DNA of 64,000 bases from Candidatus Hydrogenedentota bacterium (lineage in GTDB: Bacteria > Hydrogenedentota > Hydrogenedentia > Hydrogenedentales > CAITNO01). The notes under the pieces are model-generated. The model had not been told where the DNA came from. It ran no database searches and was given only the letters and a program-made list of their open reading frames with translations. The position numbers were made by a program, and so were the translations under genes. The stretch spans positions 1 through 64,000 of the forward strand of contig CAITNO010000074.1 of assembly GCA_903893795.1 (NCBI GenBank), in the 5' to 3' direction. Shown piece after piece: positions 18,593-27,390 of this stretch (its first letter is position 1; the number at the start of each line of letters is the position of its first letter).

Positions 18593-18798
18593 TCATATCT
18601 CCTCGAATCGCCGGTCAAAAAAGCGTTGTGAACGGTTTCGCCGTCTACTAAAAGGATAACACGCCGGCAGCGCTCGCCAGCTTCTGATATTCTGGCCCAT
18701 CGCCGGATGCGCCCGTCGGCCTGCATTTCCTCATGGCGGGGGTGAAAGACCGCCTCTTCAACCCACGCCATTTGTATTCCGGCACGGTCTGGGCGCAT
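18593..18798 (-). pseudogene. DUF4258-like gene with a candidate frameshift
   Basis: The frame contains IQMAWVEEAVFHPRHEE, RIRRWARISEAGERCRRVIL and DGETVHNAF, which resemble DUF4258-type proteins. The expected ending is VHNAFFDRRF-like. That ending exists only in the -1 frame after a run of six T (minus strand, 18622-18617) and stops at 18593. The annotated frame instead reads on into the DUF2283 gene. Upstream, a second frame (MKVPAHFNV) may be the real N-terminus, which would need another shift. Possible causes are decay, a base-call error, or programmed -1 slippage at T-TTT-TTG. Confidence 0.4.
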
Positions 18799-18924
18799 AC
18801 GTTAAAATGCGCAGGGACTTTCATGACGCAATAGTTCAATCTACGGGAATGACCCATCAAGGTGCTGCGCAGGACGCCTGTCTTCAACAAACTCAAGGGG
18901 GCGGGTAGAACTTTCGAGCCCGGA

Positions 18925-19830
18925 TCAAACCGTCCTTGTCATGATAATTAGAGCGGCCTTCCCCAAAAGACTCTTGAGCCTGTTTATTTGATGTGATTCG
19001 TGAACGCCGGTTTTACACCAGAGGGCAAAATGTTCACAGTTGTTCGTCGCAACGTTGTATTGACGTTCACCCAGCTTTGAGAGCGCCCTACTGACCGTCT
19101 CCTCTGCCGAATGTAGCTCATAGTTTTGCCCTTTGAACCTATCCCAAAATGAAGGAGGCGTAAAGTCTACCAGCTCCTTCGCTCTTATTTCCTCACGATT
19201 CACTTTGATTGCTCCGTCTTCAGTTACGAGAAAGTCGGGGACGATGAACTCATCAGCCATGATTGCGTCATCAGACATGCAAGCTGTGGCTGGTTTATCC
19301 TCCTTGACCGATTCATCCGCTTCAACGAAGGCCCTCCCGTGCCTTGCGCCGCGCGTGCCTGGAAATACAAGGATAAAGAAAGTACTAGTGTCTCGCAGAA
19401 ACCGGCGCAATGAGGTCTTTTGAATCATGGCGTTGGATTTGTCTAAGAGGTCGGAACTGTCGGACGTGTAGTGGACGACGCAATTGTCTCCGACGTAGAC
19501 GCCGTAGTGTTCGTAGCCAGGGCAGCCTTTTCGGGTCACTCCTATGATGTCACCCTGTTCCAGTCCGACGGCTTCCTTCTGCAATATCCTCTTTCCGCCC
19601 TCGTCGTAGGTTCCAAATGCGCCGTGGAGCCGCTCCATGAAAGGAGCGTCCTCGTAATGGTCCGCCCCAACCAGGGCATTTCCCCGGCGTTCTATACCCC
19701 GACCTTCCTCCTCTACCTTCTCGAAAACGGTATCTTCAACGTAGTACCCAAACTTCTCAAGGGAGTCGCCAATCTTCTCGCGCAGTGCTTCGACAGAGTC
19801 GCCCACCTTCTCTTTAAGGTAGTCAAACAT
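18925..19830 (-). CDS. LRAT-domain (NlpC/P60-fold) protein
   Basis: A 301-residue protein with a lecithin:retinol acyltransferase-like domain. The family His is H108 in YEHYGVYVGD, a second His is H120 in CVVHYTS, and the catalytic Cys is C265 in TNNCEHFALWC. The N-terminal 50 residues form a charged amphipathic helix (EKVGDSVEALREKIGDSLEKF). A segment of about 90 residues is inserted between His and Cys. There is no signal peptide, so it is probably cytoplasmic or membrane-attached. Family members act as acyltransferases or amidases on lipids; the bacterial role is unknown. The ATG at 19830 follows GGGAGATG. Confidence 0.8.
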   Translation of the reverse strand: MFDYLKEKVGDSVEALREKIGDSLEKFGYYVEDTVFEKVEEEGRGIERRGNALVGADHYEDAPFMERLHGAFGTYDEGGKRILQKEAVGLEQGDIIGVTRKGCPGYEHYGVYVGDNCVVHYTSDSSDLLDKSNAMIQKTSLRRFLRDTSTFFILVFPGTRGARHGRAFVEADESVKEDKPATACMSDDAIMADEFIVPDFLVTEDGAIKVNREEIRAKELVDFTPPSFWDRFKGQNYELHSAEETVSRALSKLGERQYNVATNNCEHFALWCKTGVHESHQINRLKSLLGKAALIIMTRTV

Positions 19831-20087
19831 GTATTCATCTCCCAGAACCGTAGAGAATCACTGCATTACTTATCGTCCAGCACTTGACATTCGTAAGGAA
19901 AGGCAATTTGCAATTCTCAGAATCCTCACGGGTGCCATGACTCTATACAGTCTAACACCAAGCGGTGAGATTTTCACCACTTGGTGGTTAATTTGCATGG
20001 TCAGTTTCGAGAGGACGCCTGAATGACGCCCGTTTCAAGAAGATAGTCCGTCCCGTCCGTGCATGGCGGCAGGTTGGGGTGTAGCGC

Positions 20088-20165
20088 CTGTGCCGCCCTT
20101 TCAGGGCTCCACCCGGTGGTGGACTGGTGACCCGGGGCTGACGCCCCGGGCTATTGTTGTATCGC
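20088..20165. repeat. Hairpin repeat cluster in the gap 19831-20287
   Basis: The 457-base gap has no supported gene. It contains GCCCT-TTC-AGGGC near 20096-20108 and CCCGGGGC-TGAC-GCCCCGGG near 20131-20150, followed by CTATTGTTG. These have the same short-stem, 3-4 base loop design as the composite elements. A further weak palindrome lies around 20225-20270. Confidence 0.6.
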
Positions 20166-20287
20166 ACCTTCGATGCTCCGGACAGATGGCTACTTACTGC
20201 CGTTTCAGAGATTCCGCCCCGGTCGCCGCGCGTGGATTGACAGGCGGGACGCCTGCGGTACGGAACCGGGAATCGCTCGATGCCGCG

Positions 20288-21607
20288 TCAGATGTTCCAC
20301 CCCGGCCTGCGCGCGTAGGACAACAATCGGTTGGCCTGTTCGTCCTTCGGGAAGACTTCCTTTACCGGGTCCCAGACAATCTTCCGCTTCAGTTGCGAGG
20401 CGATGCCGGCGAGCAGGCAGAGGCTCATGGAGCGGCGGGCCGTCTCGGCGTTGCAGATGGTCTGTTTGCGGGTGCGAATGCATTCGAGGAAATTGCCCGC
20501 ATGGATCGGGCTGTGGTAGGGGCGCTCGTCGGTGGGCTTGAGCTGGACGCCGAGCGACTCTTTCGGCTTGGCCGTGATGTTCTCGCGGTCCACGGCGATA
20601 TAGCCGTCGGTGCCGACGTAGCAGGCGCCGCCGACGGGGCCGACGTTCTCTCCGGGATAACCGCAGCAGTGGATGACCAGCCCGTTTTCATAGCGGAGCA
20701 CGGCGTGGTCCTTTTCGTAGTCCAGCTCGGTGGGACCGGGATGCTCTTTCTCGATGGCCCACTGCACGACGTCGAAGTGGTGCGGGCCCCAGTTGGGGTC
20801 GCCGTAGGAGAAGAGACCGCAGTTGGCGTTGCCGCCGTTGTAGGGCTGCCAGGGGCCGGGGCCGACGTAGATGTCCCAGTCGAAGCCCTCGGGGATGGCG
20901 ATGCCCGGCGCGGTCACATCCTGCATGTTGGCGGCGAATCCGCCGCCGGGACTGTAGGCGTAGATCTCCTTCAGCTTGCCAATGTACCCGTTGCGCACCA
21001 GTTCGATGGCGCGGCGGAATTTGCCGCCGTATTCGGCTTCGGAGCGCTGCTGCGTGCCGGCCTGGTAGACACGCCGGCAGCGTTTTTGCGCTTCAGAAAG
21101 CAGTCGGCCCTCCTCGACGGTGATGCAGACCGGCTTTTCGCTGTACACGTCCTTGCCATTCTTCATCGCCGTGATTGCCATGGGCGCGTGCCAGTGGAAG
21201 GGCAGCGCCATGAGCACTGCGTCAATGTCAGGACGGGCTAGCATGTCGCGGTAGTCGAGGTAGGCCTCGCAGGACTTGTAGGTCCCCGTGCCTGCGAGTT
21301 GCGCGTAGTGGTTGTTGACCCGCTCCGTGGCGATATTGCGCTTGGCGGGCCAGAGGTCGCAGACGCCCAGCACCTGCACCTCTTTGCGTCCGAGGTAACC
21401 GCCTGCAACATAGGTCCAGGAGCCGCCGAAAAGATGGCCCGAGCCCTGGCCGCCCTGGCCGATAAAGCCCATGGTGATGCGTTCACTGGGGGCCACCGCC
21501 CCGTCCCGTCCAAGCGCCTGCGCGGGAACAATAAGCGGGGCCGAGGAGGCGGCCAGCACGGAGGCGATAAAGCTGCGGCGCGAAAGTGTGGAATTATTCT
21601 TGTTCAT
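20288..21607 (-). CDS. Tat-exported Gfo/Idh/MocA-family oxidoreductase
   Basis: A 439-residue NAD(P)-dependent oxidoreductase. The twin-arginine signal SRRSFIASVLAASSAPLIVP is at residues 9-28, so it should be exported folded with its cofactor. The Rossmann motif is GFIGQGGQGSGH and the family Lys motif is YSEKPV. A long insertion from about residue 215 (YSPGGGFAANMQDVTAPG) is typical of the many planctomycete-like exported members. The substrate is probably a sugar or inositol derivative, by family analogy only. The ATG at 21607 follows AAGGAAAG. A terminator separates it from the large HEAT/FG-GAP gene upstream. Confidence 0.92.
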   Translation of the reverse strand: MNKNNSTLSRRSFIASVLAASSAPLIVPAQALGRDGAVAPSERITMGFIGQGGQGSGHLFGGSWTYVAGGYLGRKEVQVLGVCDLWPAKRNIATERVNNHYAQLAGTGTYKSCEAYLDYRDMLARPDIDAVLMALPFHWHAPMAITAMKNGKDVYSEKPVCITVEEGRLLSEAQKRCRRVYQAGTQQRSEAEYGGKFRRAIELVRNGYIGKLKEIYAYSPGGGFAANMQDVTAPGIAIPEGFDWDIYVGPGPWQPYNGGNANCGLFSYGDPNWGPHHFDVVQWAIEKEHPGPTELDYEKDHAVLRYENGLVIHCCGYPGENVGPVGGACYVGTDGYIAVDRENITAKPKESLGVQLKPTDERPYHSPIHAGNFLECIRTRKQTICNAETARRSMSLCLLAGIASQLKRKIVWDPVKEVFPKDEQANRLLSYARRPGWNI

Positions 21608-21641
21608 TTATCTTTCCTTTGCAGTAATCATAAGCCGTCGC

Positions 21642-21698
21642 GAAAAACAGGGACAGACCCGTCTACGCTGCGCTTCGCTTGGGTCAGTCCCGGTTTTT
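21642..21698 (-). terminator. Terminator after the HEAT/FG-GAP gene
   Basis: GGGACAGACCC pairs with GGGTCAGTCCC. A-rich and T-rich runs flank both sides, giving a T-run after the stem on the minus strand (CTGTTTTTCG). The stem starts at the stop codon of the upstream gene. Confidence 0.65.
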
Positions 21699-24600
21699 CA
21701 CTTGTCCCTCTTTTGCAGAAACACGTGGACGCCCTTCTTGTTCGAGACGACAATGTCCTGCAGGCCGTCGTCATTAAAGTCGCACACATTGAACTGGGTG
21801 CCCACTCCGGAGTCCTTGTCAATCAGATGCTTCTTGTATGCGACCTTGCCCGGTGCCGGCCGCTGGAGCTCGAGCCAGAACAGTTCGGACGGTTCCAGCG
21901 CGCCGGGGTCGTGCTCGCCGTGGGCGAAGTAGCGCTTGCCGGTGACCAGATCGGGCAGCCCGTCGTTGTTGATGTCGGAGAGGATCAAGGCGTGCGTCTC
22001 CGAACAGCTCTTGTCGATCTCGTGCTGCGTGAAGTTCGTGCCGTCGGCGCTCTGCTCGAACCACCACACGCCGTAATCGTGGGCAGAACTGGTGATCACG
22101 TCGTTGTGGCCGTCGCCGTTGACGTCATAGACGATCATGTCGGCACAGTCCGGCCCCAGTTTGGCCGGATGGCCGCCCCAGTCTGGACGGGTGCGGTCCG
22201 CGGGGGCCTCCCACCAGCATCCCGTGGTCAGCAGGTCCATGCGGCCGTCGCCGTTGACATCCCCAATGCCGGTGCCGTGCCCGAATCTGGCAAACGCCTC
22301 CAGCATGTATGACACGGGATAGGCCAGCCACGGCGTCGTTTTGTCCTGTCCCGGACGGAACCAGGTGATGCGGCCATTCATGGCAAAGACGGGCACGGGC
22401 TTGCCGTCGCCCAGCACGTCGGCGAAGAGCGGTGTCTCGCCGCAGGCCTCCGTGGCCAGCAGATACTCCTGCCAGTGCTGGTCGGTGCCCGCGCCGGGAT
22501 TGCGGTACCAATAGGCGGGCGCGCCGGGGAAGCCAACCACAATCAGGTCGGGCCAGCCGTCCTTGTCCACGTCGGTGGCAAAGCAGGCAAAGGCCTTGCT
22601 GTAGCCCGTGGCGGGGTCGTATTTCTCCGGCGTACGGATCTCATGCACTTTCCAGTCGGGGGCTTCGTACCACACATCGCCGACGAGAAGGTCGTTCAGA
22701 CCGTCGCGATTCACATCGGCCACGGCCACGCCCTCGGAGCGAAACTCTTTGTCGATGACGATGTGGTCAAAGTGTACCTTGTCGCCGGGCACGGCCACGG
22801 CGACCAATGCCTTGCTCACATCCGTCAACGGCTGCATGGCCGCCTTGGGAAGTTCCGCTTTCTGCGCGGCGGCAAAGGCCTTGGGCGCGACGGCGGCGAT
22901 ATCGCTGCGGTTGGTCTGCACCAGCTCTTTGGCGATGCGCCCCCACGCCACGGAGGCCTCCGCCGCCACCTCGGCCGAACCGAGATAACCCTCGACGGTC
23001 TTGAGTGCGCCCATTGTATGACAAGCGCCCAGGGGACCAAGGAGCAGCCGCTTTTCCTCGGGACGCTCGGCCAGGGCCAGTGCCTTGGTCAGCGTGTCTT
23101 CGCGGACCGCCGGGTCCATGTCCTTCTTCGAGGCCAGCTTCGCGATGCCGCGGAACACCAGCACCCGGTGACTGAGGTCGGTGGTGCCGCCCAGCAGGGT
23201 CATCAGATAGGGAAGCGCTTCCGGACTGTCCGAGGCGGCCAGCGCCCGAATGGCGGCGTCCTTCTCCGTCGCATCGGCGCCGCGCGTGGCGCTGTCGAGC
23301 GCCTGCATGAGCTTTTCATTGTGCAGACTGCCGCACACATCGAGCAGGGCGAAGCGGGACTCCGCTTTCCCCCCGTTCATGCCCGACAGGACGGCGTCCG
23401 CGAACGCATCGGGCGCATTCAACCGCTTTCCAAGCGCGACCAGCGCGCGCTGTGTCGCCGCGCGTCCTTTGTCATCTGCCGCCCGTTCCACCGCCTGGCA
23501 GAGCAGGGCCGCATCGGCGGCCTCGCCCACTTCGCCCAGCGCCTGGGCAACGGCCACGCGAACGCCCGCGTCGGGGCTCTGCACAAGTTTGCGCAGTTCG
23601 GGCACCACGGCGACCTCCCGACGTGCGCCCATAACATTGGCGATCACGGCCGTCTCGTCGGCACCGGCTCCCTTCATCCGGTCCAGCAACGCCTTCGACA
23701 CGTCCGGGGCGTTAATCTGTGCCAGGGCCTGCATGGCCGCGCCGGTGTTTGGCTCCGCGCCGCGTGCCGCCGCGGCAACAAGCGCGGGAACGGAGGAACC
23801 GTTGCCGACCAGGGCCAGCGCCCTGATAGTTGCCAGGGAAATGCCCGCATCGGCGTCTGCGACGAGCGGTGCCAGCGCGGGCGCGATGTCTTTGTCGCCG
23901 CGCTGCGCCAGGGCTTCAATCAGTCCCGGCAGCGCGCCCTTGTTCACCTTGCCCAGCAAACCGCCGCATTCCTTGGTGATGCCCCGTCCCTCGATGTCGC
24001 GCACCGAAGGCAGCGCCGCGTTCCAAAGCTCCGGCTCGGCGCTTTGCAGCGCCGCGGCGATCAGCTTCTTCGCCTTTCCGCCGCTGGTGCGAATCATGCC
24101 GCTGTAGGCCGCCGTGCCCACAAAGCCCTGCGGGCACATCTCATGAATTTCCATGTAGAGTTTGCGCGCGGGGCGGTCATGCTTTACGCTCAGCGCCTCG
24201 GCGCAGCACAGCAGTGAATCCAGCGCGACCGCCTGCAACTTGCCCGTCCCCTTCTTGGCAACCGGCTTCAATGCGGCAATGGCATCCTTGCCGCCAATCT
24301 TGCCCAGCGCCACCACGGCGGAATCGGCAATGAGCGGGTCGGCATCATTCACAAAGGGTGCCACCCGCTTGGCGTCTTCCGGCTTCTTCCCCGCGCCCAG
24401 GCTTTCAATGATGCCCGCCTTCCCCGCGCCAGTGGAGGAACCCAGTGCATCGCACAGCGCCTGGTGCGCCTCCGGAAAGCCCATCGCCGCCAGCGCCAGC
24501 CGCGCGGCGCCAGACAGTTTCTCGTCCTTGAGGCACGCCGCCAGCGCCGGAACACACTTCACGGTGCCGATCCTGGCCAACTGCGCGCAGGCCTTTTCCT

Positions 24601-25267
24601 TGCCCGACACCTCGCCCGACCGGTTGAGCGCGGCCAGCAGGAACAGTTCTTCATCCATGCCCACCACCCATACCGGCACTTCGCCGACATTGTCGCCGCA
24701 GGTCGCGGCGAACGTGACGGCGATGAGGTCGATGGTGACCAGGCCGTCCGAATTGGTGATTTCCAGCGCCGTCAGGGGCGATTCCGGATGGGGGTTGCGG
24801 ACGGAGAAACGCCAGAAACCGATCTTCTGCTCTGTGGTCTCGCTGGTCTTGAAGGCATCCGAGTGGGCCAGCGCGGCAAAGGCAAGCGGCCCCGGCTTCC
24901 ACCAGTCATGAATGTTGAGTCCGCTCTCCAGCGGAATCTCCACCTTCTTTCCGTCCGCATAGACCAGCGTGTAGGCCCCGATCCGGTTGCCGGCATTCTC
25001 GGTGAAATGCAGGAAGTGGACGGCCGCGGCGGTTGTCGGCGGAAATTCAACGCGCTGCTGCTTCCCGGCAGGCACCTTGACCAGAGCGTCCTTCAAATCA
25101 AAACGGACCCCGTCAAAATCGTTCGGGCCAAGCGACAGTTTGTTGAACAGACCGTGGAATCCCGGCACGCTTACCGCGCCCAGATCCACTGGACCCGGCT
25201 CGGCGCCCAAGGCCAGCGGCGGCACGATTAAAGCAAACAACACAGCAAAACAGAGCGCGCGTCCCAT
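21698..25267 (-). CDS. Large secreted HEAT-repeat and FG-GAP/VCBS protein
   Basis: A 1189-residue exported protein. A signal peptide ends near ALGAEP (residue about 22). Residues about 25-210 form a beta-sandwich-like domain. Residues about 220-820 are tandem alpha-helical HEAT-like repeats, with recurring ALA/DPLIADSAVVALGKIG patterns. The last 350 residues are FG-GAP/VCBS-type repeats with calcium-binding cores such as DVNRDGLNDLLVGD, DVDKDGWPDLIVVG and DVNGDGRMDLLTTG. This combination is common in planctomycete-like secretomes; its function is unknown, with adhesion or polymer binding likely. The ATG at 25267 follows GGAGTG; the frame is open to 25333 but lacks a signal there. Confidence 0.88.
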   Translation of the reverse strand: MGRALCFAVLFALIVPPLALGAEPGPVDLGAVSVPGFHGLFNKLSLGPNDFDGVRFDLKDALVKVPAGKQQRVEFPPTTAAAVHFLHFTENAGNRIGAYTLVYADGKKVEIPLESGLNIHDWWKPGPLAFAALAHSDAFKTSETTEQKIGFWRFSVRNPHPESPLTALEITNSDGLVTIDLIAVTFAATCGDNVGEVPVWVVGMDEELFLLAALNRSGEVSGKEKACAQLARIGTVKCVPALAACLKDEKLSGAARLALAAMGFPEAHQALCDALGSSTGAGKAGIIESLGAGKKPEDAKRVAPFVNDADPLIADSAVVALGKIGGKDAIAALKPVAKKGTGKLQAVALDSLLCCAEALSVKHDRPARKLYMEIHEMCPQGFVGTAAYSGMIRTSGGKAKKLIAAALQSAEPELWNAALPSVRDIEGRGITKECGGLLGKVNKGALPGLIEALAQRGDKDIAPALAPLVADADAGISLATIRALALVGNGSSVPALVAAAARGAEPNTGAAMQALAQINAPDVSKALLDRMKGAGADETAVIANVMGARREVAVVPELRKLVQSPDAGVRVAVAQALGEVGEAADAALLCQAVERAADDKGRAATQRALVALGKRLNAPDAFADAVLSGMNGGKAESRFALLDVCGSLHNEKLMQALDSATRGADATEKDAAIRALAASDSPEALPYLMTLLGGTTDLSHRVLVFRGIAKLASKKDMDPAVREDTLTKALALAERPEEKRLLLGPLGACHTMGALKTVEGYLGSAEVAAEASVAWGRIAKELVQTNRSDIAAVAPKAFAAAQKAELPKAAMQPLTDVSKALVAVAVPGDKVHFDHIVIDKEFRSEGVAVADVNRDGLNDLLVGDVWYEAPDWKVHEIRTPEKYDPATGYSKAFACFATDVDKDGWPDLIVVGFPGAPAYWYRNPGAGTDQHWQEYLLATEACGETPLFADVLGDGKPVPVFAMNGRITWFRPGQDKTTPWLAYPVSYMLEAFARFGHGTGIGDVNGDGRMDLLTTGCWWEAPADRTRPDWGGHPAKLGPDCADMIVYDVNGDGHNDVITSSAHDYGVWWFEQSADGTNFTQHEIDKSCSETHALILSDINNDGLPDLVTGKRYFAHGEHDPGALEPSELFWLELQRPAPGKVAYKKHLIDKDSGVGTQFNVCDFNDDGLQDIVVSNKKGVHVFLQKRDK

Positions 25268-25371
25268 GTGTGTATCACTCCGGCAGTTGTATTCAAAGGC
25301 GTCCCCTATGGGCGCACAGCGAAAGCGTTTCATGCTGTCGGCCTTCCTCCCGTGACGGGAGAAACGGCCCG

Positions 25372-25797
25372 TTATCCCTGCGACTCTAGTACAAATTCCG
25401 TGTTCACCACCACATCGGGGTGCAGGCTCTGTTTCACCGGGCAGGTGTCCGCCGCGTTTTCAAGACTGGTACGGTCCTTTTCCGACAGGGCCAGACCGGG
25501 CGGCAGCGTGATGGTGACGGCAAGTCTGCCGATGCGCCGCACGGGGACCGCCGTCATCTCTTTGATGACCTTCACCTTGGTGCCGGTCAGGTCGAGGCCC
25601 GCGCGCTGGCCCACAATGCCCATGATGGTGAGCATGCAGGTTCCCAGCGCCGTGGCCAACAGGTCGGTCGGCGAAAACTGGTCCCCCGTGCCGCCGTTGT
25701 CCACCGGCGCCGTGGTGCGCAACTGGGCAGCGGAGGGTCCGTGGACCGCCCCGCAATAGAGTTGTCCTTCGTAAGCGATGTCGATTTCAACCGCCAT
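25372..25797 (-). CDS. OsmC/Ohr-family thiol peroxidase-like protein
   Basis: A 141-residue OsmC-family protein. The two family cysteines are in ALGTCMLTIMG and AADTCPVKQSL, the usual spacing for the peroxidatic and resolving thiols. Members reduce organic hydroperoxides. This one, with the DLLATALGTC motif, is the YhfA/OsmC-like type rather than certain Ohr. The ATG at 25797 follows AGGAGAG by 6 bases; an upstream extension to 25854 has no support. It lies about 100 bases upstream of the HEAT/FG-GAP gene on the same strand and is divergent from the foldase gene. Confidence 0.9.
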   Translation of the reverse strand: MAVEIDIAYEGQLYCGAVHGPSAAQLRTTAPVDNGGTGDQFSPTDLLATALGTCMLTIMGIVGQRAGLDLTGTKVKVIKEMTAVPVRRIGRLAVTITLPPGLALSEKDRTSLENAADTCPVKQSLHPDVVVNTEFVLESQG

Positions 25798-26049
25798 GGG
25801 TGGCTCTCCTGGGTTGGGGTCGGTGAGGCCCCATTCTAGACCAACCCTGCCCAATCGGGCAATCGCCCCATTGCCGCCGCGCTTCGGGTAAGGATTACGT
25901 CTTTTTGGGACGGCCGTTTTGGTTCACCGGCATGCAATTTCTTTCCCGCCAAGTGCCGGATATGGTAGCATCCTGCCATGTCTGACAAGACCGTTTGCCC
26001 GGAGCTTGCGGCGTTTTCCGCCGACCGCTCCGGGTTTGGGAGAACATAA

Positions 26050-27390
26050 ATGATTATTTCTATGCTTCGCTGGCCTTTTGCCGTCGGCATTTTGCTCTGT
26101 TTGGCCCGTTTGGCCCCGGCGCAGGCGCCCGATTTGGACAAGATGGACATTGTGGAGCGATCCACACCCAACGGCCCCGTCGCGTTTGTGGACGGTGTTG
26201 CCGTGAGCCGCGAGGAGTTCATCGAAACCTACAAACGGCACGTGAACGAGGTGGCGATGCTCGCGCATGACAACAAGCCGAGTGACGAGTTTCGCGTGCG
26301 CGCCGGGCTGACCACGCTGGGCGAACTGATCCGCCGCCAAATCCTGGTGGCCGAGGCGGCCAAGCGGGGCGTCACGGTTGGCGAGGCGGAGGTGGACACG
26401 GCCTATGCGGAAAAACTGAAACATTTCCAGCAGGACATGAAGAAGCCGGACGGCCCGGCACCCACCGAAGCGGAGGTGCTCAAGCTTGCGGGACAGACCC
26501 GCCAGGAGGCGCGGGAAAGCCTGCGCCGCCAATTGGTGGAGGAGAAGATGGGCTCGCAAATCGCCAAGGACAAGGGCGCCAAGGTGTCGGACCAGGACGT
26601 TTCGGACTTCTACAACAAGAAACCGGAGCTGTTCAAGAGGACCGGACAGGTCCACCTGAACCAGATACTGGTTCCGCCCAAGGGCGGCCCAAAAGCGGAC
26701 GAGGCCTCCTGGAAAGCAGCCGAGGAAACAGCCAAGAAGGCGCGGGCGCGCATTCTCGCCGGGGAGACCTTTGACGTGGTCGCCCGCGACATGTCGCAGT
26801 CGCCCGACGCCGCCAAGGGCGGCGACATGGGCATGCTCCCCACGGAGCAGTTACCCCCGTTCTTCGTGGACATTGCCAAGGCGATGAAGCCCGGCGACGT
26901 GAGCGACGCTTTCCGCAGCCCCTACGGGGTGCATGTGATCCGCCTCGTGGAAACGGCGCAGAGCAAGGATGTCACGCTTGCCGAGGCCAAACCGAAGATC
27001 CGCGCCATGCTGGAGCAGATGCGCCGCGATGAGGCGGTGGACAAGTTCATTGAGCCGGTGGTGAACGATTCTAAACGCACGCAGATGTTCCTCCAGTTGG
27101 AGCGCACCCTGGGCGCGCTTACCTTTGACCCCAAGGCGCCGAAACCGTCCATCATGCAGGATGAGGCCGCGGCCGCGACCTCCCAGGCGACGGCCGCCCC
27201 GGCTGCCGCCCCGGAAAAGTCGCAGGCACCGGCGAAAAAGGCCGCCGCAAAGGCCGACACGTCCAGCACCAAGAAATCCGCCACCACAACGGATGCCCCC
27301 CCGAAGAAGAAATCCACGGACGCGACCAAGTCGAAAAAGAAATCCGCGACGGACGCCAGCACCGATGCCCCGAAGAAAAAGGCCCAGTAA
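26050..27390 (+). CDS. Exported SurA/PpiC-type peptidyl-prolyl isomerase
   Basis: A 446-residue periplasmic foldase. A signal peptide ends near PAQAPD (residue about 26). A SurA-like helical domain follows (ELIRRQILVAEAAKRGV, the usual chaperone core). A parvulin domain covers about residues 195-300: VHLNQILV, GETFDVVARDMSQSPDAAKGGDMGML, FRSPYGVHVIRLVE. The last 75 residues are a Lys/Ala/Ser/Thr low-complexity tail, which is unusual for the family and may contact the wall or nucleic acids by charge. The ATG at 26050 has GGGAGAAC upstream; ATG 26062 is an alternative. The next gene overlaps its end. Confidence 0.92.
   Translation: MIISMLRWPFAVGILLCLARLAPAQAPDLDKMDIVERSTPNGPVAFVDGVAVSREEFIETYKRHVNEVAMLAHDNKPSDEFRVRAGLTTLGELIRRQILVAEAAKRGVTVGEAEVDTAYAEKLKHFQQDMKKPDGPAPTEAEVLKLAGQTRQEARESLRRQLVEEKMGSQIAKDKGAKVSDQDVSDFYNKKPELFKRTGQVHLNQILVPPKGGPKADEASWKAAEETAKKARARILAGETFDVVARDMSQSPDAAKGGDMGMLPTEQLPPFFVDIAKAMKPGDVSDAFRSPYGVHVIRLVETAQSKDVTLAEAKPKIRAMLEQMRRDEAVDKFIEPVVNDSKRTQMFLQLERTLGALTFDPKAPKPSIMQDEAAAATSQATAAPAAAPEKSQAPAKKAAAKADTSSTKKSATTTDAPPKKKSTDATKSKKKSATDASTDAPKKKAQ

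Noticed and set aside
22475..24217. 580-residue plus-strand open frame
   Set aside because: It is antisense to the HEAT-repeat region, shows no domain and has biased His/Gly/Arg composition.
27125..27364. Arg/Pro-rich N-terminal extension of the M23 peptidase
   Set aside because: It is the Lys/Ala-rich foldase tail read in another frame; the signal sequence begins after it.
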